The position numbers and the translations under genes are program-made. The notes beneath the pieces are model-generated. The model had not been told where the DNA came from and made no database searches. It worked only from the letters and a program-made list of their open reading frames with translations. Source: Palsa-883 sp035696165 (lineage in GTDB: Bacteria; Pseudomonadota; Alphaproteobacteria; Acetobacterales; Acetobacteraceae). From it: 64,000 nt of DNA. The DNA is taken from NCBI GenBank assembly GCA_035696165.1, contig DASRQX010000348.1:9035-73034 (forward strand), read 5' to 3'. Below, one piece after another: positions 52,686 to 61,322 of this stretch (position 1 is its first letter; each line of letters starts with the position of its first letter).

Positions 52686-53087
52686 ATGCCCGAGAACGGA
52701 TTGGTCACGCTGCAAAGTTCGCACGATTTCACGACGACGCTGCAGCGGCTGCTGGCGGCGTTGGCCGCCAAGGGCATCGCGGTGTTCGCCCGTATCGATC
52801 ATGCGGCCGGCGCGGCGAGCGTGGGGCTCGACCTGCCGCCCACGACGCTGGTCGTGTTCGGCAATCCCATCGCGGGAACGCCGCTGATGCAGGCGGTGCA
52901 GACCGCGGGCATCGATCTGCCGTTGAAGGCGCTGGTCTGGCAGGACGCGCGCGGAACCGTTAATCTATCCTATAACGATCCGACCTGGATCGCGGCGCGG
53001 CACGCGCTCGGTGGCGCTGTCGATCTGGCCGTCGCCGCGTTGGCGGCGGGGCTTGACGTGCTTGCGCGGCACGCCACGGGTCCGTGA
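52686..53087 (+). CDS. DUF302-domain protein
   Basis: 133 residues from ATG 52686 (GGTGGGGA upstream); the frame opens at 52584 but the extra residues look non-family. DUF302 features are LVTLQSSHDFTTTLQRLLAALAAKGIAVFARIDHA, read in two parts, then LVVFGNPIAGTPLMQAVQTA and LPLKALVWQDARGTVNLSY. The domain is a small alpha/beta dimer linked in other bacteria to metal or redox stress and possibly haem binding. It lies 145 bases after the NTF2-like gene on the same strand. Confidence 0.87.
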   Translation: MPENGLVTLQSSHDFTTTLQRLLAALAAKGIAVFARIDHAAGAASVGLDLPPTTLVVFGNPIAGTPLMQAVQTAGIDLPLKALVWQDARGTVNLSYNDPTWIAARHALGGAVDLAVAALAAGLDVLARHATGP

Positions 53088-53114
53088 CGCCGGGACCGCG
53101 CCATCTCGGGTTGA

Positions 53115-54026
53115 TCAGGGCTGCCGATCGAGGAAGCCGCGCACCGCCGCGATCGTGGCGGCAGGCTGCTCTTCCATCAGCCAGTGCCCGGAATTCGGGA
53201 TCACGCATTCGGTAACGTCCGCGGCGGCGAACCGCATGACCGCCGCCATTGTTGGGCCGAAGGATTTCGCGCCACCGATGGCAAGCACCGGCATCGTCAG
53301 CTTCGCCCTGGCGACGAATTCCTCGTTGTCGATCACGTCCTGATCGAAGGCTGCGAACTGGTTGAAGCCGGCGTGCATGGCGCCCGGCTGCGCATAAAGC
53401 CTGGCGTAGTGCTCGCGCGCGGCCTCGCCGAACGACCTGGGGTCGGCCGAGAACTCGTTCCAGAAGCGGTCGAGGTAGATCCGTTCGCGGCCGGCAACCA
53501 GCCGCTCGGCGTCGGGTCCCTGGAATGAAAAGTGCCACAGCGCCCGGCTGCGAACGATCTCGTCCCACGGACCGACGCCCGGCAGCGGTGCATCCATGAT
53601 GACGAAGCGTGTGACGCGCTGCGGGAACTGCGCGGCGAAAGCGTAGCCGACCATGTTGCCGATGTCGTGCGTGACAAGGTCGGCGGCCGCGATCTTCAAG
53701 GGGGCGAACAGGCCCGCGATGTCCTGGCCCTGCGTCTTCTTGTCGTAGCCGTCCGCGGGCCGGGATGACAGACCCATGCCGCGCAGGTCGGGCGCGATGA
53801 CGGTATGGTCGCGGACAAGCTCCGCGGCCAGCGCCGCCCACATGTCGCCGGTCTCGCCGTAGCCGTGCAGCAACATGACCGCCGGTCCGTGGCCGCCAAT
53901 GCGGACATGCAGGACCGCCCCGTTTGTCGGGATCTCCTGCGTGCGGAAGTTCTCCGGGAATGGGCGAAATGGGGTTACGGCGGGCGACGGTGGCGCATCG
54001 GATCGGCCGGACGCGGGCTGGGACAT
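53115..54026 (-). CDS. Alpha/beta hydrolase with Asp nucleophile (epoxide hydrolase/dehalogenase-like)
   Basis: 303 residues from ATG 54024-54026 with AAGGAGA upstream; a frame continuing to 54218 is unlikely. The oxyanion motif is MLLHGYGETGDMW, then APDLRGMGLSSRP. The nucleophile is Asp in VTHDIGNMVGYAFA, the pattern of epoxide hydrolases and haloalkane or haloacetate dehalogenases. The catalytic His is in IPNSGHWLMEEQP. The halide-stabilising residue after the Asp is Ile instead of Trp or Arg, which favours an epoxide hydrolase-like or uncharacterised role. There is no signal peptide. It diverges from the methyltransferase gene. Confidence 0.88.
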   Translation of the reverse strand: MSQPASGRSDAPPSPAVTPFRPFPENFRTQEIPTNGAVLHVRIGGHGPAVMLLHGYGETGDMWAALAAELVRDHTVIAPDLRGMGLSSRPADGYDKKTQGQDIAGLFAPLKIAAADLVTHDIGNMVGYAFAAQFPQRVTRFVIMDAPLPGVGPWDEIVRSRALWHFSFQGPDAERLVAGRERIYLDRFWNEFSADPRSFGEAAREHYARLYAQPGAMHAGFNQFAAFDQDVIDNEEFVARAKLTMPVLAIGGAKSFGPTMAAVMRFAAADVTECVIPNSGHWLMEEQPAATIAAVRGFLDRQP

Positions 54027-54208
54027 GGTGCATCTCCTTGAGCGGGTGGCGAAGACCGGCTCCCGCGCCTTGCCTCGCCTGGACATCGCATTTATCGCAC
54101 ACCGGATTTCGCCGTGGTTCGGTGCGGGTGGTTCAAGGCGAGTGCCGCGCCGAGCGGCAGCCTCCTGTTGGCACCCGTCAACGACCACCTTACGATGGTT
54201 GGGCGCAG

Positions 54209-55030
54209 ATGACATCAATCACCACCGACCACGCGCCGCATCAGCCGTTCTACGACGGCGCAACGTTGCATGTTCGCAGCTACGACTCGATCAACCCCGG
54301 CGATGGCCCGGTAATCCGCGGCGATGCACCGTTCTATCTCGATCTCGCCCGTCGCGTGGGTGGTGAGGTGCTTGAGATCGGCGTAGGTACCGGCCGTGTC
54401 GCATTGCAGCTTGCGCGGGCCGGTGTTCAGGTAACCGGCCTCGATGCATCGCCTGACATGCTGGCGATCGCGGTCGAGAAAACGGCCAGCGCCGGCCTCG
54501 CGGATCGCCTGCGGCTGGAACGCGCCGACATGCGCGGATTCGACCTCGCCACGCGCAGCTTTGGACTGGTGATCGTGCCGTTTCGTGCCTTCCAGATCCT
54601 GCTGACCCCGCAGGATCAGCTTGCCGCGCTTGCCGCGGTTCGACAGCATCTCCGGCCAGGCGGCAGCCTCGCGCTGCATCTGTTCGATCCCGATCTGCGT
54701 TTGCTGCTGCCGGGTGCGTCGGGCCCGATCGATCGTCAGGTCGGCGTCGACCGTGATACGGGGCGCCCGGTCGAGGCGATGCTGCAGACGTCGCTGTTCG
54801 ACCACGTCAATCAGGTGCGCCGCGACCTGTGGTGCTATCGCGCTTTCGCGACCGATGGGACAGTCGCGGAGCAGGAGGCGCTGGAATTGTCGCTGCGCTG
54901 GACCTATCGGTGGGAGATGCGGCATCTGCTGGTGCTCGCCGGCTTCGCGTTCGAAAGTGAGTTCAGCGACTTTGCGGGCGCGCCGCCTGCCTACGGCAAG
55001 GAGCAGATCTGGATTGCGCGGCGTGGGTAG
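54209..55030 (+). CDS. Class I SAM-dependent methyltransferase
   Basis: 273 residues from ATG 54209. SAM-binding motif I is EVLEIGVGTGRVALQLARAG near residue 53, motif II VTGLDASPDMLAIA, and a later motif HLRPGGSLALHLFDP. The end carries a Trp/Tyr-rich strand (LRWTYRWEMRHLLVLAGF). The N-terminus FYDGATLHVRSYDSI resembles small-molecule methyltransferases of the Methyltransf_25 group. Its substrate cannot be inferred. It shares a divergent promoter region (54027-54208) with the hydrolase. Confidence 0.87.
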   Translation: MTSITTDHAPHQPFYDGATLHVRSYDSINPGDGPVIRGDAPFYLDLARRVGGEVLEIGVGTGRVALQLARAGVQVTGLDASPDMLAIAVEKTASAGLADRLRLERADMRGFDLATRSFGLVIVPFRAFQILLTPQDQLAALAAVRQHLRPGGSLALHLFDPDLRLLLPGASGPIDRQVGVDRDTGRPVEAMLQTSLFDHVNQVRRDLWCYRAFATDGTVAEQEALELSLRWTYRWEMRHLLVLAGFAFESEFSDFAGAPPAYGKEQIWIARRG

Positions 55031-55060
55031 TATCGCGTTTTCGTTTCAAATCAGTGCTTG

Positions 55061-55096
55061 TGGGATGGCGGAATGCGCTGCGCTATTCTGCCCTAC
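55061..55096. repeat. Intergenic repeat, family R3 copy
   Basis: GGGATGGCGGAATGCGC and GCGCTATTCTGCCCTAC form an imperfect hairpin with the same TTCxGCCCTAC end as the other R3 copies. It lies between co-directional genes. Confidence 0.6.
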
Positions 55097-55160
55097 GCGG
55101 CGGCGGTCTCGTGCGTTTTGCCGAGGCGTCGGATCGTTCTGACATGAACTGGAGAATTGA

Positions 55161-57578
55161 ATGAACACACACGCGCGGGTGGTGATCGTCGGCGGCGGGA
55201 TCATGGGCGTCGGGCTGCTGTATCACCTTGCGCTGGAAGGCTGGCGTGACGTTGTGCTGGTGGAGAAGGGCGAGCTGACCTCGGGATCGACCTGGCATGC
55301 GGCCGGCCAGTGCCCGCATTTCATCAGTTCGCTCAATGCGGCGAAGCTGCATGTGTATGGCACGCAGCTCTATCCGAAGCTCGAGGCGCTGACTGGCCAC
55401 GCGGTAAGCTGGCACGGCTGTGGCGGCCTGCGGCTGGCGTGCAGCGACGAAGAGCTGCATTGGTTCAAGCAGGTGCACGGCGTCTCGAAGCTGGCCGGCT
55501 ACGAGGCCCACATCATCGGTCCCGACGAGATCGCGCGGCACCACCCGTTCATCGATACCAAGGGCGTCAAGGCGGCGTTCCTGACCGTGACCGACGGGCA
55601 TGTCGCCCCGGCCGATGCCACCAGCGCGATGGCGGCCGGTGCGCGCGCGCAGGGCGCCGAGATCCATCGCCGCACCCGGGTGACCGGCATCAGCCTGCTG
55701 GAGACCGGCGAATGGCTGGTCAGCACCGACCAGGGCGACATTCGTTGCGAGCACGTGGTGAACGCCGCCGGCTCCTATTGCGACGTGATCGCCGGTTGGA
55801 CCGGGCACCGCGCGCGGATCGCCAACATGCTGCACCACTACGTCATTACCGAACCGGTGCCGCAACTGATGGGACGCGCGCGCGAGTTGCCGATCGTGCG
55901 CGATCCATGGGCGCACTGCTATTTTCGCCAGGAGACCGGCGGAATTCTGCTCGGCCCGTACGAGACCTCGGGCGCGCATCCGTGCTGGGACGGCGCGCCG
56001 GCGTGGGATTTCGAGAGCGAACTGGTGGCGCCCGAACTCGATCGCCTGACGCCCTTCCTCGAACGTGCCGCCGAGCGCTTTCCGCTGTTTGCCGAGGTAG
56101 GGCTGAAGCACGTCATCTCCGGCGCCATCCCGCATACGCCTGACGGCGCCCCGCTGTCCGGCCCGGCGCACGGCGCGCGGAATTACTGGATGCATTGCGG
56201 CGCTGCGCTCGGCATCTGTCAGGCCGCCGGCGCCGGAAAGTATCTCGCGCAATGGATGGTGCACGGCCAGGCCGAGATCAGCACGCGCGAGTTCGATCCG
56301 CGGCGTTTCGGTGCGTGGGAGACCCAGGAGTACGCGCGCGAGGTCGGCGTCGCCGACTACCAGCACATGTATTACTGCTACAAGCCCGCCGAGCAGCACG
56401 CGGTCGGGCGGGGGCTGCGGAAGTCGTCGCTGTACGACGCGCTCAGCGCGCGTGGCGCACAATTCAGCCAGGTGTTCGGCTGGGAGCGGGCGCGCTGGTA
56501 TGATCGTTCCGGAGTCGGCGAAATCTTCTCGTTCAAGCGGTCCAACTGGTGGAACCCGGTGCGCGACGAGTGCCTGGCGGTGCGCCAGCGCGTCGGCCTG
56601 ATGGATCTGTCGACCTTCGCCAAGTTCGATGTCGCGGGGCCGGACGCCTTCGCTTTCCTGCAGCGGATCTGCGCCAACAACGTGCCTGCCGCCGATGGCC
56701 GCATCATGTTGGGGCACCTGCTCAACGAGAACGGCTTCGTCCTCAGCGAGATCACCGTGACGCGGCTTGCGGCCGACCGCTTCTATGTCGTGTCGGCGGC
56801 GGTGGCGCAGCATCACGACCTGGATCAGCTCCGCTGGCGGATTGCCGACGGCGAACGGGTCAGCGTGACCGACGTCACGGATGATTTCGGCGTTCTGGTG
56901 CTTGCGGGTCCTCACGCGCGCGATGTGTTGGCCGCGTGCACGGATGCCGATCTCGGCAACGCCATGTTCCGCTGGCTGATCGGCAAGGAGATCGAGGTCG
57001 CGGGCGTCGGACGGGTGCGCGCGTTGCGCGTCAATTATGTCGGCGAGCTTGGATGGGAGCTGCATATACCGATGACGGAGATGCCGACCGTGTTTGACGC
57101 GCTGATGCGGGCCGGTGATCGGCACGGCATCGCGCTGTTCGGCACCTATGCGATGAACAGCCTGCGGATGGAGAAGGCGTATCGCGCGTGGGGCGAGGAA
57201 CTGACCAACGAGGTCACGCTGATCGCAGCGGACATGGAACGGTTCGTCGCTTCGGACAAGGACTTCATCGGCAAGGCGGCGACGCTGCGCGCCAGGCAGA
57301 AAGGGCCGCCGATCAAGCTGGTTTGCCTGGCGGTGGAAAGCGTCGACAACGACTGCTACGGTAACGAACCGATCTATTGCAACGACCGGCTGGTTGGCGT
57401 CACGACGGGTGGCGCCTACGGCCATGCTGTGGGGATGTCGCTCGCGTTCGGCTATGTCGAGCCGGACCTCGCGCGCGCTGACGAGCGGTTTGAGGTCCTG
57501 ATGATGGGGCGGCGCTGCGCGGCGCGCGTGCTGCCGCGGCCGGCCTGGGATCCCGACAATGTCCGACTTAAGGCGTGA
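55161..57578 (+). CDS. FAD-dependent dimethylglycine/sarcosine dehydrogenase-like protein (FAO-GcvT fusion)
   Basis: 805 residues, normal for the dimethylglycine dehydrogenase family. The N-terminal DAO domain has VVIVGGGIMGVGLLYHLA at residues 7-24 and the histidine used for covalent flavin in STWHAAGQ (H46), followed by VTDGHVAPADATSAMAAGA. An FAO_M linker domain follows at ~370-425. C-terminal GcvT and GcvT_C domains complete it (WWNPVRDECLAVRQRVGLMD near 475; LRVNYVGELGWELHIP; YRAWGEELTNEVT). Such enzymes oxidatively demethylate N-methyl amines and pass the methyl to tetrahydrofolate. No electron-transfer flavoprotein gene adjoins. The exact amine is unknown. Confidence 0.92.
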   Translation: MNTHARVVIVGGGIMGVGLLYHLALEGWRDVVLVEKGELTSGSTWHAAGQCPHFISSLNAAKLHVYGTQLYPKLEALTGHAVSWHGCGGLRLACSDEELHWFKQVHGVSKLAGYEAHIIGPDEIARHHPFIDTKGVKAAFLTVTDGHVAPADATSAMAAGARAQGAEIHRRTRVTGISLLETGEWLVSTDQGDIRCEHVVNAAGSYCDVIAGWTGHRARIANMLHHYVITEPVPQLMGRARELPIVRDPWAHCYFRQETGGILLGPYETSGAHPCWDGAPAWDFESELVAPELDRLTPFLERAAERFPLFAEVGLKHVISGAIPHTPDGAPLSGPAHGARNYWMHCGAALGICQAAGAGKYLAQWMVHGQAEISTREFDPRRFGAWETQEYAREVGVADYQHMYYCYKPAEQHAVGRGLRKSSLYDALSARGAQFSQVFGWERARWYDRSGVGEIFSFKRSNWWNPVRDECLAVRQRVGLMDLSTFAKFDVAGPDAFAFLQRICANNVPAADGRIMLGHLLNENGFVLSEITVTRLAADRFYVVSAAVAQHHDLDQLRWRIADGERVSVTDVTDDFGVLVLAGPHARDVLAACTDADLGNAMFRWLIGKEIEVAGVGRVRALRVNYVGELGWELHIPMTEMPTVFDALMRAGDRHGIALFGTYAMNSLRMEKAYRAWGEELTNEVTLIAADMERFVASDKDFIGKAATLRARQKGPPIKLVCLAVESVDNDCYGNEPIYCNDRLVGVTTGGAYGHAVGMSLAFGYVEPDLARADERFEVLMMGRRCAARVLPRPAWDPDNVRLKA

Positions 57579-57645
57579 GCGCGCGGATTTGGTCTGCGCG
57601 CAAAGCACAATTTATACTGGCGGCCGAAAGTATTGATGTACGCTG

Positions 57646-57773
57646 GCCCCGTCATGGCCGGCCCCCAGGTCATGCGCCCGCGGACAGGCTCCTGCCGGGC
57701 ATCCACGATTTTGTTAGTTGCACGAAGGAAAGTCGTGGATGGCCGGCCTTCGCCGGCCATGACAGGGGATGGA
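57646..57773. repeat. Intergenic palindromic repeat, family R2 copy (long form)
   Basis: Begins CCCCGTCATGGCCGGC and ends with the hairpin ATGGCCGGCcttcGCCGGCCAT then GACAGGGG. Between them lie CCTGCCGGGCATCCACGATTT and AAAGTCGTGGATGG, which pair as ATCCACGA/TCGTGGAT. It is the longest R2 copy and separates two converging genes, where a transcript from either side would fold strongly. Confidence 0.75.
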
Positions 57774-57780
57774 GGTATCG

Positions 57781-59061
57781 CTACTTGCGGCCGCGCAGGA
57801 AGGCCTGCCGATCGGCCTCGGTGCCGATATGCGCAGCAAGCAATTGCCAGAAGTCGTCGGTTGACGCGGCGGCATTCGACGCGCGCTTCACCAGGATCCT
57901 GGCGATCGGGCCGACATGGCGAACCAGCTCCTGCTCCGCGCGGCGCATCTCCTCTGCTCCGACAACCGCTCGCCCCACCGCGGACGCACCCACCTGGCTG
58001 GCCAGGATGTCATTGCGGAACTGTGTGCGTTGGTCGGGACGCTCGATCCGCTGCCCGAGTGTCTCGCACAGCTCATCGAGCGAACCGGCCCGCCGCGCCG
58101 CGCTCTGCACCAGATGACGCGCGATCGGACCGACGTGCTGCGCCAGTTTCCGTTCGATCGTGCTGAGGGTCGCCTCGGGAAAGATCGGGGCAGGCGCCGG
58201 CATCCGAGGCTGCACCACCGTCCGGTCGTCGGTTGCGGGTTGCGGACCTGATGCCGACCCTCGCAGCGCCAGGGCCATGTCCGCCGCCGACGCGAAGCGA
58301 TCCGCCGGCGATTTGGCCAGCGCGCGCTCGATCACAGCGGCCAGAGGATCCGGCACGCCGGCAACCTTGCCGCGAATATCAGGCAGCGGCCCGGTGAGCA
58401 GCCGATGCGTGATCTCGGCGATGTTGCGTCCGGGAAACGGCCGTTCGCCGCTCAGCATTTCGTACAGCACGATGCCGGTGGAAAACAGATCGCTGCGCGC
58501 GTCGACCGGCTCGCCGCGAATTTGCTCAGGTGACATGTAGCTGGGCGTGCCGATCACCGAGCCGGTCTGGGTCAGCTCGACACTGTCGAAACGCGCGATG
58601 CCGAAATCCGTCATCTTCACGTGTCCGTTCGCCAGCAGAAGGATGTTCGCCGGCTTGACGTCGCGATGCACGATCCCCAGGCCGTGCGCGCAGGCCAGCG
58701 CGTCCAGCACCTGGCCGGTGATCGCCACCACCTCCGGCGCGGCGAACCGGCCAGATGCGGCGAGCGCCTGCCCAAGATTGCCGGCCTCGACATATTCCAT
58801 TGCCAGGAAGGGATTTCCCTCATGCACCGCGAAATCGTAGATGGAAACGATGTTCGGGTGCGTGCAGCGCCCCGCGGTGCGCGCCTCGCGCTGGAAGCGC
58901 GCCACATAGTCCGCCTTGTCGTCCCCGCCCAGCAGGTCGGCGCGGATCAGCTTGATCGCCACTTTGCGGTCGATGACCGGATCGTGCGCCGCGTAGATCA
59001 TGCCCATGGCGCCGCCGCCGATCAGCCGCTCAACCCGGTATCGGCCGATTTCCTTTGGCAA
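57781..59061 (-). CDS. Hanks-type serine/threonine protein kinase with duplicated C-terminal module
   Basis: 426 residues, cytosolic, no membrane helix. The kinase domain is at ~8-268: Gly loop IGGGAMGMIY, VAIK lysine K37, HRD at 132-134 with D134, N139, DFG at 152-154, and activation segment ending GTPSYMSPEQ. All catalytic residues are present. After a Pro-rich linker (~270-300) come two copies of a ~60-residue helical module, near 305-350 and 378-423. Each contains HVGPIAR followed by LV(Q/K) and a later helix ending in an acidic/polar motif. It is the promoter-distal gene of a three-gene set with the haem/HAMP protein (20-base gap) and the caspase-like protein. Confidence 0.94.
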   Translation of the reverse strand: MPKEIGRYRVERLIGGGAMGMIYAAHDPVIDRKVAIKLIRADLLGGDDKADYVARFQREARTAGRCTHPNIVSIYDFAVHEGNPFLAMEYVEAGNLGQALAASGRFAAPEVVAITGQVLDALACAHGLGIVHRDVKPANILLLANGHVKMTDFGIARFDSVELTQTGSVIGTPSYMSPEQIRGEPVDARSDLFSTGIVLYEMLSGERPFPGRNIAEITHRLLTGPLPDIRGKVAGVPDPLAAVIERALAKSPADRFASAADMALALRGSASGPQPATDDRTVVQPRMPAPAPIFPEATLSTIERKLAQHVGPIARHLVQSAARRAGSLDELCETLGQRIERPDQRTQFRNDILASQVGASAVGRAVVGAEEMRRAEQELVRHVGPIARILVKRASNAAASTDDFWQLLAAHIGTEADRQAFLRGRK

Positions 59062-59080
59062 TGAAGACTTGTCGGGAATG

Positions 59081-59953
59081 TCAGCTCTCCAGCAGCTTCA
59101 TCGCATTGGCCAGGCTGCGGCGCATGCGATTGAACGATTCGGCGAGCGAGGCGATCTCGTCGCGCCCGCGCACCTCGACCTCGGGTGCCGCCATGTTGCC
59201 CAGGCTGATCTCGCTGGCGACCGCGGAGATCTTCCGGATCGGCTGCACAATGACGAAATGCAGCAGCAGGTTCAGCAGCACGATCATCACGATGAACACG
59301 ACGGCCAGGCCGCCGAGATACACCTTGAACGCCTCGCTGGCGCGATCCAGCGCGACGCGCATCGGCACCGAGACGATCTGCGCGCCGATCACGTCACCAA
59401 GCTTCCAGCCGAACCCGTTGGCCGAGCCATACAGGTCGATCATCGATGACGGCGCCGCGGCGGGCGTCGAATGACAGGCCAGGCAGTCCTTGTCGGTGAT
59501 GCGGATCGGCTGGGAGATCGACAGGATCGGACCGGTCGGCGCATCGCGCGTGCTGGTGAATTCCGTCAGTGACGGCTGGCGGTTGAACTCGGCGATGATG
59601 CTGCTCTCCCAATCGGTGGCGCGATCCGCCGGATTGGTCGGGTTCAGTGCCGCCTCCTTGTAGGTGTAGTCCGGGAACTGCTTTTCCATCGTGTGCAGGT
59701 TGGTCTGCGCCGCCCAGGACGGCACGGTATGCGGCAGGAACCTGACTTTGATCTGGTCGGCCAGCAGCGGCTCGATCTCCTTGGCGGTGTAATCGCGGAT
59801 GGCCGAGGCCTGCGCCATCATGATGGCGGCCTCCTGCAGCACCTCGCGGCGGGCGTTCTCGTGCACGATGCGCCACGACATCCCCGCGGCGAGCGCGAGC
59901 CCGACGAGGAAGGCCACCAGCATCGCCAGGTTGAATTTGGCCTTGAGACCCAT
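59081..59953 (-). CDS. Membrane sensor with DUF3365/Tll0287-like CxxCH domain and HAMP
   Basis: 290 residues; AAGGAGAAGC precedes the ATG. TM1 at ~7-27, a periplasmic domain (~30-210), TM2 at ~212-234, and a cytoplasmic HAMP domain at 235-288, where the protein ends. The periplasmic part belongs to the Tll0287-like family (PDYTYKEAALNPTNPADRAT) and holds a CLACH haem c-type motif at 157-161. No kinase, cyclase or methyl-accepting domain follows the HAMP, so output must pass to another protein. The adjacent kinase is the obvious candidate. It could sense redox, oxygen or NO through bound haem; that is inference from the motif. Confidence 0.9.
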   Translation of the reverse strand: MGLKAKFNLAMLVAFLVGLALAAGMSWRIVHENARREVLQEAAIMMAQASAIRDYTAKEIEPLLADQIKVRFLPHTVPSWAAQTNLHTMEKQFPDYTYKEAALNPTNPADRATDWESSIIAEFNRQPSLTEFTSTRDAPTGPILSISQPIRITDKDCLACHSTPAAAPSSMIDLYGSANGFGWKLGDVIGAQIVSVPMRVALDRASEAFKVYLGGLAVVFIVMIVLLNLLLHFVIVQPIRKISAVASEISLGNMAAPEVEVRGRDEIASLAESFNRMRRSLANAMKLLES

Positions 59954-59981
59954 CCGGCTTCTCCTTTGCAGCGCCGCCCGG

Positions 59982-61115
59982 TCACTTGCTGGCGGCCAGC
60001 TTGCTTGCCTGTTCGGTCGTCAGCCGCCCCGTCATGGTGGCGCCAAGCTCGTGCTGGTAGCGGCGGATGGCGGCGCGCGTATCGGGGCCGAACACCCCGT
60101 CCACCTTCCCGTCGTAGTAGCCGAGCTGCGTCAGTACGGTCTGAATACGCCGCCGGTCGGCCTCGGTCATGTTTTCCTCGGCGGGCATCGACAGCGGCGC
60201 CGGCGATGGCGCGGCCGCTTGTGCCGGGGCGGGTGGGTTTGCCGTGGCCACTTGCGGGCTTTCAGCGGGCTTGCTTGCCGAGGGCGTGAGTGGGGGAGGG
60301 GCCGGGGGAGAGGGGGGCGCACCGACGAGATAGGCCTGCACAGCCGGCGAATGCAGCGCCGCGATCGTTACCGGCTTGGCGGCGCGGAGTTGCTGCTGCA
60401 CCGCGGCGAGCAACGGCGCGATCTGCACCGCGGTTCCCTTCAGGTTGGCGGCGAGCGAGGTCGCCAGCGATGTTGGCGCGTCCGGCGGTGGTGCCTGGCT
60501 GGCGGCGATGACGCCCAGGCCCTCCGGCAGGCTGCCTTGCACCATGGCATCGAGCCCCATGTTCGCATTTGCGGGCGTGGGGTTGGCAGGCGTGCCGGTC
60601 GCGGGACCGATGGGAGCCGGCACGACATCGAGCGCCAGCACCGCCGGCCGGGCGCCACCCCGCGTCAGCAGGTCGAGCAGCGATTTCGCCAGCACACCCT
60701 GGGTGAGCACATCGGCCGGCCGCGCGATGTTGGCCGATATCGGCAGTAGGAACGGCCGGTCATTGAACGCGACGGCATAGGAGCAGACATAGACGAACGC
60801 TGACGCGGCCGGGACGAACGCCGATGCGGTCGGATCGCCGGCGAGTTGGCGGGCCGCCTCGGCGATCGCCGCGTCGATGCCGCCGGCGGTCACGTCCTCG
60901 CGTTCGACGACATCGAAGCCGGCGCCGCGCAGCGCGGCCGCGACGGTGTGGGCGGAGAGCAGACAGGCGGGGAGTTCCGGCAGAGTGGCATAGGTGCCGT
61001 TGCCGATCACCAGTGCCTGTCGCGCAGGGGCGGCCTGCGCCGGGGCCAGCGCGGCCGACGCCGACGCGCTGATCGCCGCTGCCACGACGATGACTGCTGC
61101 CCGCGCGGAAATCAT
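59982..61115 (-). CDS. Catalytically inactive caspase-like protein with peptidoglycan-binding domain
   Basis: 377 residues with a Sec signal (VIVVAAAISASASAALAPAQAA). The caspase-like (peptidase C14) fold is at ~32-265: QALVIGNGTY at 33-42, ALRGAGFDVVEREDV near 61-75, then FVYV and FLLPISA near 108-128. The catalytic His-Cys pair is missing: where members read GHG this protein has SYA (Y113), and where they read DAC it has D163-V-V. A Pro/Ala linker (~266-315) leads to a PG_binding_1 domain at ~320-374 (LGYYDGKVDGVFGPDTRAAI). So it is a periplasmic, wall-binding pseudo-caspase. It is 28 bases upstream of the haem/HAMP gene and probably heads the operon. Confidence 0.88.
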   Translation of the reverse strand: MISARAAVIVVAAAISASASAALAPAQAAPARQALVIGNGTYATLPELPACLLSAHTVAAALRGAGFDVVEREDVTAGGIDAAIAEAARQLAGDPTASAFVPAASAFVYVCSYAVAFNDRPFLLPISANIARPADVLTQGVLAKSLLDLLTRGGARPAVLALDVVPAPIGPATGTPANPTPANANMGLDAMVQGSLPEGLGVIAASQAPPPDAPTSLATSLAANLKGTAVQIAPLLAAVQQQLRAAKPVTIAALHSPAVQAYLVGAPPSPPAPPPLTPSASKPAESPQVATANPPAPAQAAAPSPAPLSMPAEENMTEADRRRIQTVLTQLGYYDGKVDGVFGPDTRAAIRRYQHELGATMTGRLTTEQASKLAASK

Positions 61116-61322
61116 GGTTTTGTCGCTCTCTGTCCGGTGCCAGCGCTGTCGATGGCCACTCCGGCGCTTTTGTTAGCAGCATGGCGACTTGGCAGCCAAT
61201 AGGGTCGATTTGATCGCAAACCATGCCGGCGGCTGGCTGGCGGCGCGGTGTAACGCTCGGCCCTCGTGGGATACCCATATGCGGACCAGTCCGCGTCAGC
61301 GCGGCCACGAAGGCGAGGGCGC

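Noticed and set aside
55083..57608. 841-codon minus-strand frame opposite the dimethylglycine-dehydrogenase-like gene
   Set aside because: Low-quality antisense composition, no start signal, and a complete well-recognised enzyme on the plus strand.
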